NCBI GenBank assembly: GCA_036346275.1
Contig: CM070726.1
Location: forward strand, 26,447,410 to 26,511,409
Length of the DNA: 64,000 nucleotides
Direction of reading: 5' to 3'
Source: Otatea glauca
Lineage: Eukaryota > Streptophyta > Magnoliopsida > Poales > Poaceae
Positions within the stretch are counted from its first letter, which is position 1. Each line of letters starts with the position of its first letter. The translations under genes were made by a program, and so were the position numbers. Below the pieces are notes generated by a model that saw nothing but the letters and a program-made list of their open reading frames with translations, was not told where the DNA came from and did not search any database. Below are positions 23,810-35,959 of the stretch, in pieces.

Positions 23810-26800
23810 ATGGCATCGCAGTCGCCTTCCAAGAAGCCGCAGACAGGTGATGACTCCGGCGAGAAGAAGGTGCCGTCGTCGCTTTCGCCGCCACGTCGCC
23901 GTGGTCGCTCAAACAGCCGCCGCTCGCGCAACCAGGACTCCGGGTCGCGCGTCGTCAGCGCGTCATCGAGCGGCCGTCCGCGAACGTCGCGTGGCCGATG
24001 TTGACCCGGACTAACTATCCGGAATGGGCCTTGGTGATGAAGGTGAATTTCCAGACACTCCGTGTCTGGGATGCCGTCGACCTCAGCATCGAGGAAGACC
24101 CCGACGAAGGTGAGTACCACGACGACCGTCAGGCGATGGTGGGTCTTCTGCGCTCGGTCCCCTCCGAGATGTGGAGCACCCTCGCCCGCAAGCGGACCAT
24201 AAAGGAGGCGTGGGACACGGTCAAGGTATTGCGGATCGGGGACGATCGCGCGCGCGACGCTAGCGCGCAGCAACTCCGCCGCGAATTCGGTATGCTCGCC
24301 TTCAAGGAGGGCGAGAGCGTCACCGAGTTCGGGATCCGCATCACGACGCTCGCCGCCAACCTCCGCACCCTCGGGGACAACATCTCGGACGCTGAGGTAG
24401 TGAAGAAGATGTTGCGAGTAGTCCCGGGCGCTGTCCCAGCCGCGTCTCCTCGAGATGTTCCTCGATCTGAACAAGGTGTCGATCGAGGAGGTCGTCGGAC
24501 GGCTGCGCGTGTTCGAGGAACGCTCCAAGCCCAATGAGGTCACGGACGCCATGGGGCGCCTGATGTTCTGCGAGGAGACTGGGAGGCCCGCCGCAAAGCT
24601 CGCCCTGAGCAGGAGAGCTCAGGGAGCGGATCTGGGTCCGGCGGCCACGGCAAGCGCCGTGGACGTGGACGCGGACGAGGTAGCAGGGGATCCTTGACAC
24701 GCAACGACCGAGATGGTGGCAAGCCGCCCCTGGGTGATCGCTGCAACAACTGTGGCAAGACTGGCCATTGGGCCAAGGATTGCCGCGGGAAGAAGAAGGG
24801 CGCGGCTCATGTCGCGCAGGCCGAGGAAGATGAGCACGCGCTCATGTACATCGCCGCCGATGCCGAGGTAACAACGCCAGATATGTCGTGCTCTCATCAC
24901 AGGTCACCGCTGCGCCTCAACGAGCCGCCGGTTCACATCCACCTCGACGAACCGAAGGTGCTTCTCCACCTCAGCCAGGAGGAGGAGACTGCGATCTCTC
25001 GCCGCTGGGTGTTGGACACCGGGGCGACGAACCACATGACGGGAACACGCTCCGTCTTCGTCGAGCTGGACAGCGGCGTCACCGGCACCGTCAAGTTCGG
25101 TGACGGGTCGGTGGTCGGCATACAAGGCAAGGGCACCGTCCTCTTCGCATGCAAGTACGGCGAGCATCGCCGGCTGGATGGAGTCTACTACATCCCCCGT
25201 CTCACCACGAACATCATCAGCCTCGGGCAGATGGATGAGGACGGGTACAAGGTCGACATCGAGGCAGGTGTGCTGCGCCTCTACGATGTGCAGCGCCAAC
25301 TGTTGGCGAAGGTGCATCGCTCACCTAGCCGCCTGTACTTTCTCGACATGACCATCGCCGCTCCGGTGTGCCTCACCGCACGGGTCGGCGACGTGGCGTG
25401 GTGCTGGCACGAGCGCTACGGCCACCTCAACTTCCAGGCGCTGCGCAAGCTCGGGCGCGCGGACATGGTGCGAGGGCTACCGGCGATCGACCACATCGAC
25501 CAAGTCTGTGAAGACTGTGTCCTGGCGAAGCAAAAGAGGATGTCATTCCCCAAGGCCGCCAAGTACCAGGCTCAGGATCAGCTCGAACTGGTCCATTGCG
25601 ACCTCTGTGGCCCGATCTCGCCACCAACATCGGCCGGGAACGTTTACTTCCTGCTACTCGTCGACGACATGAGCCGCTATATGTGGCTCACCCCTCTGCG
25701 TTCCAAGGCGGATGCACCGGCGGCGATCATGTCGTTTCAAGCCCGGGTGGAACGTGAGACCGGCAAGAAGTTGAAGGTCCTCCGTACGGATAATGGAGGG
25801 GAATTCACCTTTGTGCAATTTGGCGAATCATCGCGTGTGAAGGAATCCGGCGCCACCACTCGCGCGCGACACGCCGCAACAAAGCGGCGTCGTCGAACGC
25901 CGGAACGACGATCGTGGGGACGGCCAGAGCATCCTGCGTGCCGCGGCATGCCGTGACACTTCGGGAGAGGCGGTGCACACCGCCGTGTTCCTGCTCAACC
26001 GGGCGCCGATAAGCGCTCGACGGATGACCCGCATCAGCGTGGTATGGGAAGAAGCCGTCCGTGCACTTCATCAAGGTGTTCGGGTGCGTGGCCTACATCA
26101 AGCGCCTGTGCCCGCATCTCGGCAAGCTCGACGATCGCGGTCAGAAGGTGATCTTCATCGGCTACCAGGACGGGTCGAAGGCATACCGCTTCTACGACCC
26201 CATCACCGAGCGCGTCCATGTCTCCCGCGACGCCACCTTCGACGAAGGCGCGCGGTGGGACTGGGGGAACGCCTCACCCACCTCCGACGAGTACCCCTTC
26301 ACCGTAGCGAATGACTACGAGCTACGACGTCATCGCATTGTGGCGCCGGGCCAGGAGCCAGCGTCTCCAGAACAGCGCACGCCGAATTCCTCTTCACTGT
26401 TCGCGGAGCGATCATCGTCCGCGACGTGCACACCATCGCCTGCTGCACCGAGCTCGACACCACCAGCACCTCAGTTCGCAACACCGCCGCCAGCTGGAAC
26501 TCAGATCCAGTTCGCGACACCACTCACCACTGATCCAAACCTCGATGCGGATGATGGCGAGGATCCGAGCACCGGTGCGTAACGCTATAACGCCCCTCGG
26601 CACGAACATCGTGCGTGGCAGGTTCACCGCGACGTCGAAGACGCCGAACTGCACAACGTCAGTGTGGAGGAGCCCAAGTCCTTCAAGGACGCCGACGGTG
26701 ATCCAAACTGGAACGCCGCAATGGAGGAGGAGCTAAAGTCGATCCGCGACAACGACACCTGGGCGCTGGCCGAGCTCCCACGTGGTCACCACGCCATCGG

Positions 26801-28198
26801 CCTAAAATGGGTGTATAAAGTGAAGCGGGACGAGAACGGCGCTATTGTCAAGTACAAGGCGCGTCTCGTCGCGAAGGGGTACGTGCAATGGCCCGGCATC
26901 GACTATGAAGAGGCATTCGCTCTGTCGCGACGATCGAGTCGATCGCGCCGCTTCGCCATTGCGGCGCACTCACGGCCGGGCATTCACCACATGGACGTCA
27001 AATCGGCGTTCTTGAACGGGGAGCTCCAGGAGGAAGTCTACGTCCAACAGCCCCCCGGCTTCATCAACGGCAAGAACAAGCACAAGGTACTTCGCCTCAA
27101 CAAGGCGCTGTACGGGCTCAGGCAAGCTCCACGGGCCTGGAATCAGAAGCTTGATGCCTCGCTGATCGGGCTCGGCTTCACCCGATGCATCGACGAGCAT
27201 GGGATGTACACCCGTGGAAAAGGTGCCGGACGCCTGATCGTGGGTGTCTACGTTTTTGATCTAATCATCACTGGTGGCGACGCAGGGGCCGTGAGCAGAT
27301 TTAAGGCCCAGATAATGAGCACCTTTCGCATGAGCGATCTCGGGCTTCTCTCCTATTACCTCGGCCCGAGGTGACACGAGGAGCGGCCGGGATCACGCCG
27401 CCAGTGCGTCGCCGCCAAGATTCTCGAGAAGGCGGATCGGCGAGGATGCAATGCGATGCCACGCCCATGGAGCCGAAGCTCAAGCTGCTCAAGGATGGGA
27501 CGACGCCGAGCGTGGATGCCATAGAGTACCGCAGTCTCATTGGCAGTCTCAGATACCTGTGTAACTCCAGGCTGGATTTGGCGTATCCGGTGGGATATCT
27601 TAGCCGGTTCATGGAGGTGCCGCGTCAAGAGCACCTTGCTGCAGTCAAGCGTGTTCTTCGGTATGTGGCGTGCACGCGTTAATCGGGCTTGCACTACCAT
27701 CTGGGCAAGAAGAATGGAGGCGCTCCAAAGCTGCTGGGCTACTCCGACAGCGACTTGGCCGGAGATGTCAATGATCGGAAGAGCACTAGTGGCCTCATCT
27801 TCTTCCTGGTAGGAGGGCCGGTTGCTTCGCAATCGGTGAAACAGAAAGTGGTTGCTCTGTCTTCATGCGAGGCAGAGTACATCGCAGCGGCCGCGCGGCG
27901 TGCGGCGATCTGGTGGCCGGGCGCGTTCTTCGGCCGAGCTCGTCGGAGGAGCAGTCCTCGCACCCAAGCTCAAGGTGGACAACAAGTCCGCCATCGCACT
28001 AATGAAGAATCCTGTGCATCATGACCGGAGCAAGCACATAGACGTGAAGTTCCACTTCATCCGAATGCCGCGACAGAAGCCGATCGACGCCGAGTTAAAT
28101 CGGGACCAAGCTGCGGTGGCGACATTCTTACGAAGGCGCTCGGTCGAAGTCGGTTCCAAGAGCTCCGTGGTGGGATCGGCATGAAAAATCTTGTGTAA
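23810..28198 (+). pseudogene. Copia gag-pol polyprotein, frameshifted
   Basis: ATG at 23810 (MASQSPSKK). Gag of the UBN2 type spans about 24000-24540; a CCHC knuckle (CNNCGKTGHWAKDC) is at about 24740. Protease DTGATNHM lies near 25015, and a GAG-pre-integrase HHCC block (CEDCVLAKQ) at about 25400-25560. The integrase core (VHCDLCGP, TDNGGEF) spans 25590-25810, then breaks. RT covers 26660-27370 (MDVKSAFLNGELQEEVYV, LYGLRQAPRAWN); RNase H covers about 27690-28130, with a stop at 28196. The RT box reads YVFD at 27249-27260 where YVDD is required, so the enzyme should be inactive. Frames change near 24000, 24430, 24600-24690, 25840-26060, 26590-26660, 27370 and 27680. Confidence 0.93.
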
Positions 28199-28204
28199 AC
28201 TGGG

Positions 28205-28217
28205 CTTAGGAGGAGAA
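28205..28217 (+). other. Copia polypurine tract
   Basis: CTTAGGAGGAGAA directly before the 3' LTR. Confidence 0.8.
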
Positions 28218-28437
28218 TGATATAGTAAGCCCAGATTAGCTTGTTTCTATTCTTAGGAAGTAGATCAGTGCGCGATCACGAGCGTGCCGTGATTTTCTAG
28301 TAGCCATATATAGATGCATGTATTTCCTTTATATAGAGAGAGCAATCAACAGGAAAGCAAGTCACCTGTAACAACAAACGTTGGTGTGTCCACTTCGTGT
28401 TTGTGTGTGTGTTCTTCCTCCGGTTGGAGTTCTGTCA
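28218..28437 (+). repeat. Copia 3' LTR, 220 bp
   Basis: Same as the 5' LTR except for three A/G differences and an extra GT in the TGTGTG run. Confidence 0.95.
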
Positions 28438-31400
28438 ACTCCTGGCCATTTATCGACTGAGGTAACCGTTAAAATGGATCCCTTGCATCCCAATAGTGCT
28501 CACAGAGTCTTTTACCGGTGGAATTGCGCCCATTTTCTGACCTTTCACCGGCGCATCCATGGCGTCGCCACCCCTCTCGGTGGCAAGGCACTCCCGGCCG
28601 TAGTCGCCGGCGATTAGCCTGTAACATCGCAAAAATGCAATAAAATAAAATGAATATTTTCAATTTGAATATGTTTATTTCTAAGTTTTATTGGTATTAT
28701 TTATTTTTAATTGAAATTTCCTGGATTTTTGTATTGAATGAAAAGTCTAACAAATAGAATTAAAGAATGAATAATGGTAAAAAGATAAAAAGGTAAAGGT
28801 AAAATTTTGGAAAATTTGCCATGGAACCCTAATCGTGCTGGTAAGTCATTAAAGTCAACAAGTAAAAATTTTATACACAGAAAAGTAAATAAATAAAATG
28901 AGTGACATCTCTTTTGACTAGAAACAGTGTAGGTCAAACTAATTTAAAATATTCAAAACTTATCTAGAGCTATAAAAATTACCATGACACCCTCAGAGCA
29001 GAATATACATCTGGTAAAATTTTAGGAATTTATCATGTCAATAATACCTTCTAAAAATTCAAAAACCAAGGCTTTGCAAATCTGAAAATTATCATGTCAG
29101 AATTTTTATAAAATAATTATACAATATTTTGCCTTGAAATTTTTATAGAGACATCCTTAACCTTAATAGAACTCTTTATAAAAGTTTCCAAAATAAATAC
29201 TATCGTTGGTGCCTTTAAATAAATAAAAACCCGAAATGAAAATTCTGGCTGATGCAGAGTGTTAGAATTTTAATTAATTCATTATAGGATAGTCTAAAAA
29301 TTTTACTGGAAGATAAAGACTACTAGGAGATGTTGATCAAAAAGTTTAACAAAATTTGACAATGAATTGATTGGTATTTTAATGCCTGTACTAGCTTGTC
29401 CCGGCCATGCCTATCTCTTTGCCTCACCCTCTCTCACAGACAAGTGGGCCCTCAACTGTTTCAACCCCGTTCGCTGGTGCATAGTGGAAAAGCTCTCGAT
29501 CGCTGCCTGGTGGCCTCGGTCTCGCTCGTCAGCCGCCACTTCCTTTTTCCCTCTCTTCTTCTCGCGCATGCCTACCCCAGCTTAGCCGAGCCTTCGCCGA
29601 TTCACCACACCATGCCACCCACACAACCATTTGGCGCCACGTTCATCCTCGGTTTTCCCACGCCATACTCTGACCACCTCACATCGCCTCCTTGCTGGTG
29701 TGAGACACTTTGCGCCACTTCACCGAGAGTGCACAGAACCGCCGGAAGCCCAGCTCGTGCATTCAAACACTGGAGAGAGTGACTTCTCCCGGCTATAAAT
29801 ACCAGCTGAACATTGCATTGAGGCTCCCTTTTCCTTAGCTACTCCCTGGACCAAACGCCTAAGCTTGAAACCCCTTTTCCACGACATTTTCGTCGGAAAC
29901 CCGAAAGAGTGAAAACACCAAATTGAGCCAATCCGGTAACATCCACTTGGATCAATCCATTCTAGAGCTTCATCTGGCACCCTAGTTTACTGATCACGCC
30001 GTAATTTCATCCTTCCTCGCCTACAATGCATTCTCACTGCCGCACTTCTTCTTCAGCTCCGGCGCCAGTGGGCAGCCATCTCTGGATCTTCTCCGAGCAC
30101 ATTTTCAGGTAAAATGGAATCTCTAGGATTCACTGATGCTCAAGCTGTTACCCATTCAAGCCTAGCCTAACCCATAGTCTTTCCCGGTGAGCTGCCCCTT
30201 CCTCCGTCGCAGGTCTCTGGTGGCGCGCCGCTATGGCCATCAACGGTGACGATGAGACCCTCTGGTAGACGCGCGTCAGTGAGCTGGTGCTCATCGTGCC
30301 CTCGGCCGAGCCCCTCTGCTGTGCCTTCGCCATCGGCGTGATGCCCTAGCCACCTCCCCTGTTTGCTCTCACTGCACGGTGGGCCCGTTCTGTCAGCCAG
30401 CGCAAAATCCTCCAGTTCATCCGGTAAAGACGCCTTTGCAATAGGAGAAGCGTATTTTTTTCATTTTCTTTAGAATTTCATTGCCCGAAATAATTCAAAT
30501 GCTTGTAGATTTTGCATTATAACTCGAAAATTAGTGAAATAAATTTATAAATTCATATAAAATCAAGTTCTTCCATAATATGCAATAAAATTTTGAAAAT
30601 GATCATTGGATAAATTTGAATAAAAGGCCAAAAGAGATGCTTTATATAAAAATTCTGCAAATAAGCTTAGAATTGAATGAAAGAAATTTTAGTGAAATCC
30701 TTACGCTTCCAAAAGTTCAAATATATAAAAATATTTAAATTCATTTATGTTTGAACTACTTTCTAATAAAGGATACATTCAATACACTAAAAGCTCAAAT
30801 GTACATAACTTATATAAAAGAAATATGAAATAAGTAAAATTGATTTTCAAATACTAGTGTGACATTAGAATACCTGAATTTTCTAAAATAATTAAGAAGT
30901 GAACTTGGTTTGAACTATCTTGAAAAATATAAAATAACCTAAGTGCAAATGTATATATATGCATAGAAGATTAAATAGTTAGAACATAGATTAAATGAAC
31001 TCAACTCATGGAAAACTTAGTTTTGTTATACTCCTAGCATCACAAGTATCCCAGATGTATAATAATATTTAAGGTTTACCATTGAAAACAGTAAATGTTT
31101 AGTAGTCGAAATATTAATAATTGTATTGTCCGAATAGTCATAACTTTCTCAAACTAACTTCAACTTTGACAAAACCAAATCCTATAACCTTGAAAAATAA
31201 TTCTCTTGATGATTATACAAAAATATCTTATGTTTGTGCAAAGTTGAATAAAGTCCTTGCCCTAATGATCACTTATATGGAAAACGTATCGAATAGAAGC
31301 CAAATATCGCGGAATTAGTTTTAAAACAATTCTAGGGTCATCCTCTATTTGTGCCTAAAAAATTGGGTAGATAATCTTATAAGGTGCAGTCGCGAACTTA

Positions 31401-32963
31401 TATCAAAAACTAAACCTTTGTTGTGTAGTTATAGAAACACTGAAGCATTTTCAACAGCCCGTAGAATATCTCGTCTAAATGCAAATGTTATGAAGATCAG
31501 TTTAGAAATGATATTTAGAATATGTACTACCATGATCTAGAAAAATATTTTATTTACAACTTACTTTTCAACTAAATCCTGCTAGTTGAATACCCTTAAG
31601 TATTATGGTCATTGTAACCCTTAATACCATATAAGCTTTTTCAACAATGAATGTAATGTCTCGTCTAAACATTAAAATGTATGAAATTAGCTTAGGAATG
31701 TTTTTCAAAGTATATTCTATCCTTTTCCGAAGAAATAATCTTGTTTCATCATGTTTTGCATATAAATCCTTTTAGCCCAATAACCCTAAGTTTTATGATT
31801 AATGAACATAATATGAATAAGTGAACCTTGTAATAACGAAGAAGTTCGTAGTTAATATATTTGTATCACCAGAACCTTCTTAAAAACCATAAATAAATCC
31901 AGTAACCTAGCTTAACAGATCTAACTTATTCAAAATCGCTTTTTATGCAAATCACTTAAAGAATTAAGTGTTATTCGCATAACCCCTTTAATTTGTGTTT
32001 TACTTGTTTTAATCCAAATAATTTTAGCATCTATAATTCGAAGTTATAAAAGTAAGAATTCATAATTTTAACCTCTTGAATTCGTAAGTCAAGGTTAGAT
32101 AACCTATAGAAGAAACCTTGTTTTGTTCATAAAAAAAGTCATTAACTGCATGAGTGTATAATTATCTAAATCATGAGATCTTGAAATCATATAATCCAAA
32201 CCCTAAATCATTCCTGTTTTCTGCAGTGAATCTTTACTTGATTTTATGTCTATTTTATTTTTGCCCTTATTAAAGTTGGATTTTTGCTATATTTCCAATT
32301 GATCGACGTGTAGAATCTGACGTCCCTTTCTCCGTCCCTTCCTCCGTCGTTGCCTCCGTCAGCTGCATCCTCGTCTTCGTCATAAGCAATAAATAAGCAA
32401 GGAAAGCACCTCCCTTTGATTATCTTGATCCCAGTATTTAATCTGCATCGTGTTTATTAAAATATTTCATGCATGCGTTTACTTTCCGTAAATTCGCTAT
32501 TTTGTGGTGTTGGTAGTTATACCTGTTGTCTCATGAAACTTCCTTGATAAGTATGAATATGTGAACCTTGATAACCATAGATTGAGCTTAGACAATTACT
32601 TAATGTCATCATGGGTATATGCGATTACATTTTATCCATGCATAGCCATGCTTTAGAATCATGTAGTGGATGATAAGATCAAAATTTGTTTGTTGAGAAA
32701 TGGAAAATGTTGGAAATGAAGCTGTTGGTTATGGGTATTCTGATTAAAAAAACCAAAAATAAAACTATGGTTTTGATGCGGGCGATTATTGGCAATAGCC
32801 GGAGGTGCAGAGGGATTTGCACGTAGTGTAGGGTGGAGTATCGCCTGTGTCGGATTAAGGACCGAACTTAGTGTTGTATGATCCAAGATAATCCGTACAA
32901 CCACAAGTGTTGGTATGGGACAACCTTAAACCAATTAAGTTATCTAGTTTACTTTGCACATTG

Positions 32964-33430
32964 CACTACCTTGAAAAAGGCCATCAGTGGCGGTTCATAA
33001 CTGCCATCAGTAGCGGTTTTTGAACCGTCACAGATTTAGTGCCACTGATAATCGAGGATTATCGATGGCGGTTCTAGAACCGCCACAAATAATACTATCG
33101 TGGCGGTTTTGGCTAAACACCAGCGATATTCGGTATCGATGGCGGTTCGAGCCAAAACCGCCACTAATAATAGTCCTATCAGTGGCGTTTTTTTAATAGA
33201 ACCGCCACTGATACTCAAATATCAGTAGCGGTTCTATCCCAAAAACCGCCACAGATACTTGGATGATTAGTGGCGGTTTTTGGCTCGAACTGCCACTGAT
33301 AAAACTATCAGTGGCGGTTGTATATAAAACCGCCACTGATAGGACTATTATCAGTGGCGGTTTTTCTGATAGAACCGTCACTGATATTACGTCAGTAGCG
33401 GTTTTTGGCTAAAACCGCCGCTGATAATCC
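32964..33430 (-). repeat. 3' sub-terminal array of CACTA-B
   Basis: Repeated ATCAGTGGCGGTT / AACCGCCACTGAT hairpins, most within 32985-33425. Confidence 0.88.
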
Positions 33431-34628
33431 CACACATGAAAATAAAAAAATGGCATTTGTGGCTAGCCTCAGGCAGCGCTAGGCCAGTATTTATGTACAT
33501 TGTTGTTTCAGTTGACATCACTAGTTCAAATGTAAGATTTATTAGTATAATCATTTTATAAAAGCTGTCACATACAAGAGAGATAAAAGCGGATCTTTGG
33601 GCATAGAAGACTTGGAGATAACACAAAATAGTTAATATTCTATCTACTTACTAATCACTTGAAGGTTTTATACAACTCTTTGGCAACTTCAAGGAACGAA
33701 AACCACTCAACTCTTCCATGTGCACATTGCCAAAATGAAATCAACCCTTTGCTAAGAAAAGGAGATACTCGAGAAAAGAAGTGCGATAGAAGTTCGAATT
33801 TATAGAAAGAAACAATAAATAATCAATGACCAGCGGATGAAAATAATATATCTGTAGCATAAGGGGTCAAATCAAATAATGCATTCTCTGTTTTGAACTA
33901 AAGCCAATGTATGCGGATTGCCCGACCAAACCTATGCAGATCCTTTACTCCCAGTCCCCCTAAAACCCTGGGTGGTCATTATTTTCCCATTCTTTGAAAT
34001 TTTTGGAAATCAAGTTTTCCATAGTTAGCCTAGCCTAATCGGATGTTGCGATCATTTCAAACTGTCACAAGCGTTTCTTGGTTGGTCGAGGAAGCAAGGC
34101 AGCGGAATCAGTACATAAAGAAAAATGGGGCATCCTACCATATGAGACTGCAATCATATTAGGTGATATACTAATTAGCATACTATTTTTCTCTTGACCA
34201 TTTCTTTGAAAAGTTTTATTCTATGGTTACATTACACCCGCCTTGCTCAATATTGAGAAATGTTTATCAAAGGAATTTGCAGATTATATCGATACACATT
34301 TTCAGTAAAGAGCATAAATTGTCTCGACATCGATTTTTCTTCCCAAATTTATTTTCAAACATTTCTGGCTCGGCTTAATTCTGCAAATCTGCAGTACTAT
34401 TCTTGTATTACACATTAAATGTGGTTCTAATACTTTTTTGAGCAGTGCTATTATTGTATCCAAAACATACTATAGATAAAAAAGTATCATGCAGGGTCTA
34501 CTCGTGGAGATCACGATAATCTGCGGTATGCAACTATATATTAATCATATATATTACACAACTACAAATTAATCAATTATCATATTTTCTACTTCTCAAT
34601 GGAAACACGATAGACAAATTCATTTATT
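33431..34628. other. Non-coding interior of CACTA-B
   Basis: AT-rich sequence with no recognisable gene, array or tandem repeat. It lies between the 3' array and the GC-rich leader. No part of the Ulp1-like second gene was found here. Confidence 0.5.
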
Positions 34629-34980
34629 TTACATTATGTTTTGACATTTTCGAGTGAGCACGACATCAAGCATACATTTCACCAAGCTGTGATAGCTACT
34701 ATTTGTGCACTTACGCGGCGTCGGGCAAGCGCGCTGGGCGGCGACCGTGGCGGCGTAAGGCTGTGTGGCGTCGTCGGCGAGGGCGGCGTCGACGGGCGGC
34801 GTCGTCGAGGGCGGCGTCATCGCGGGGCGGCGGCGTCGAGAGGCGGCGTCGGCGCGGCGCGGGCGAAGCGGCGTCGCGGGGAAGGCGTCGAGCGCGGGAG
34901 TTTAAGGGTTTGCGCGCGGGAGAAGGGCGGGAGTTTAAGGGTTTAGGGTGAGTTAGAAGCGGCGGTATCTATTATTTATA
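34629..34980 (-). other. TATA box and GC-rich leader inside CACTA-B
   Basis: The minus strand reads TATAAATAAT at 34980-34971, then TAAACCC phrases and a run of CGACGCCGCC-type sequence to about 34700. The layout of array, TATA box and GC-rich leader repeats that seen at the 5' ends of CACTA-L and CACTA-R. It therefore looks like the 5' end of a second transcription unit or of a fused smaller element. Arg-rich ORFs on the plus strand here are low-complexity artefacts. Confidence 0.5.
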
Positions 34981-34984
34981 GACG

Positions 34985-35402
34985 GGGCATTATCAGTGGC
35001 GGTTCTAAAAAAGAACCGCCACTGATACAGTTATCTGTGGCGGTTCTTTATACGAACCACCACAGATAATTTATCAGTGGCGGTTCTTTGTACAAACCGC
35101 CACAGATACATATATTATCTGTAGCGGTTCTTTATACGAACCGCCACCAGATAACTCAGATCGATGGCGGTTCTTTTAAGAACCGCCCGCGATAATATAT
35201 TATCTGTGGCGGTTCTTTACGAACCTTCTGAGATAAGCGTATCGATGGCGGTTCTTTTTAAGAACGCCAGCGATAATATATTATCGTGGCGGTTCTTTAT
35301 TTGAACCGCCACGAGATAATATATCGATGGCGGTTCTTTATCTGAACCGCCACGAGATAATGTTATCGATGGCGGTTCTTTTGAAGAACCGCCAGCGATG
35401 TG
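34985..35402 (-). repeat. Internal sub-terminal-type array of CACTA-B
   Basis: Same GGCGGTT hairpin units as the element ends. Several arms are irregular (ATCGATGGCGG or TATCGTGGCGG instead of ATCAGTGGCGG or TATCTGTGGCGG). No CACTA terminus is seen at 35402 or 34985. Confidence 0.85.
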
Positions 35403-35959
35403 CCTCTATACCACGAAATTTGTTTACGAATCTTATCTGTTGTATTGTCGAATAGCGGCTGAGTTGAAGATCTAGTTTTAGTCTTTGCGCAATTACAGCG
35501 TTTTACGATTTTGTCTAATACTTGTAAAGCAAATACATAAGCGGTTTACGTGAAAGAATCCGGACTCCTTTCACCGATGGACTCAACAAACTCTCCAAAC
35601 TTTCAACGGATAGAACACTATTTTGTCATCCCAAGCAAAACAAACAAATACTCTTCGATAATGAAACAATCATCAAAACTAGCAAAGTCCAAAACTGACT
35701 CAAAGACCGGAAAAACTAGCACATAGCTAGGAAACAAAACCAAAACAGACTTTAAACTACCATGCACAAGATTATCTTCAACGATGGTCATCATTAGGGT
35801 TTATTACATAGAAGAAGACTTGTGCGGCTGGTCATCGCCGGCGAATCCGGAAGGCGCTCGCCTCGCCTGGAGTGGCTCCGCCTCGATATTTTGCCATTAC
35901 TCGTATATAGCTAATTATTTTCTTTCACAATTTGCCCTTCATCATGATCGTCGCGATGA

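Larger units (their letters stand above)
23561..28437 (+). mobile_element. Ty1/copia LTR retrotransposon, 4.9 kb, full structure, coding region broken
   Basis: Two short LTRs (218 and 220 bp), a Met primer site, gag-protease-integrase-RT-RNase H order, and a polypurine tract. Flanks are ACTTC (23556-23560) and ACTCC (28438-28442), a 5-bp duplication with one change. It sits inside LTR A, about 285 bp past that LTR's TATA box. The two LTRs differ by three transitions and one 2-bp indel, so insertion is recent. Yet the coding region has at least six frameshifts. Confidence 0.95.

Noticed and set aside
34641..34951. Arg-rich coding regions on the plus strand
   Set aside because: Low-complexity GCGGCGTCG sequence opens several overlapping frames; the minus-strand TATA box suggests an untranslated leader instead.
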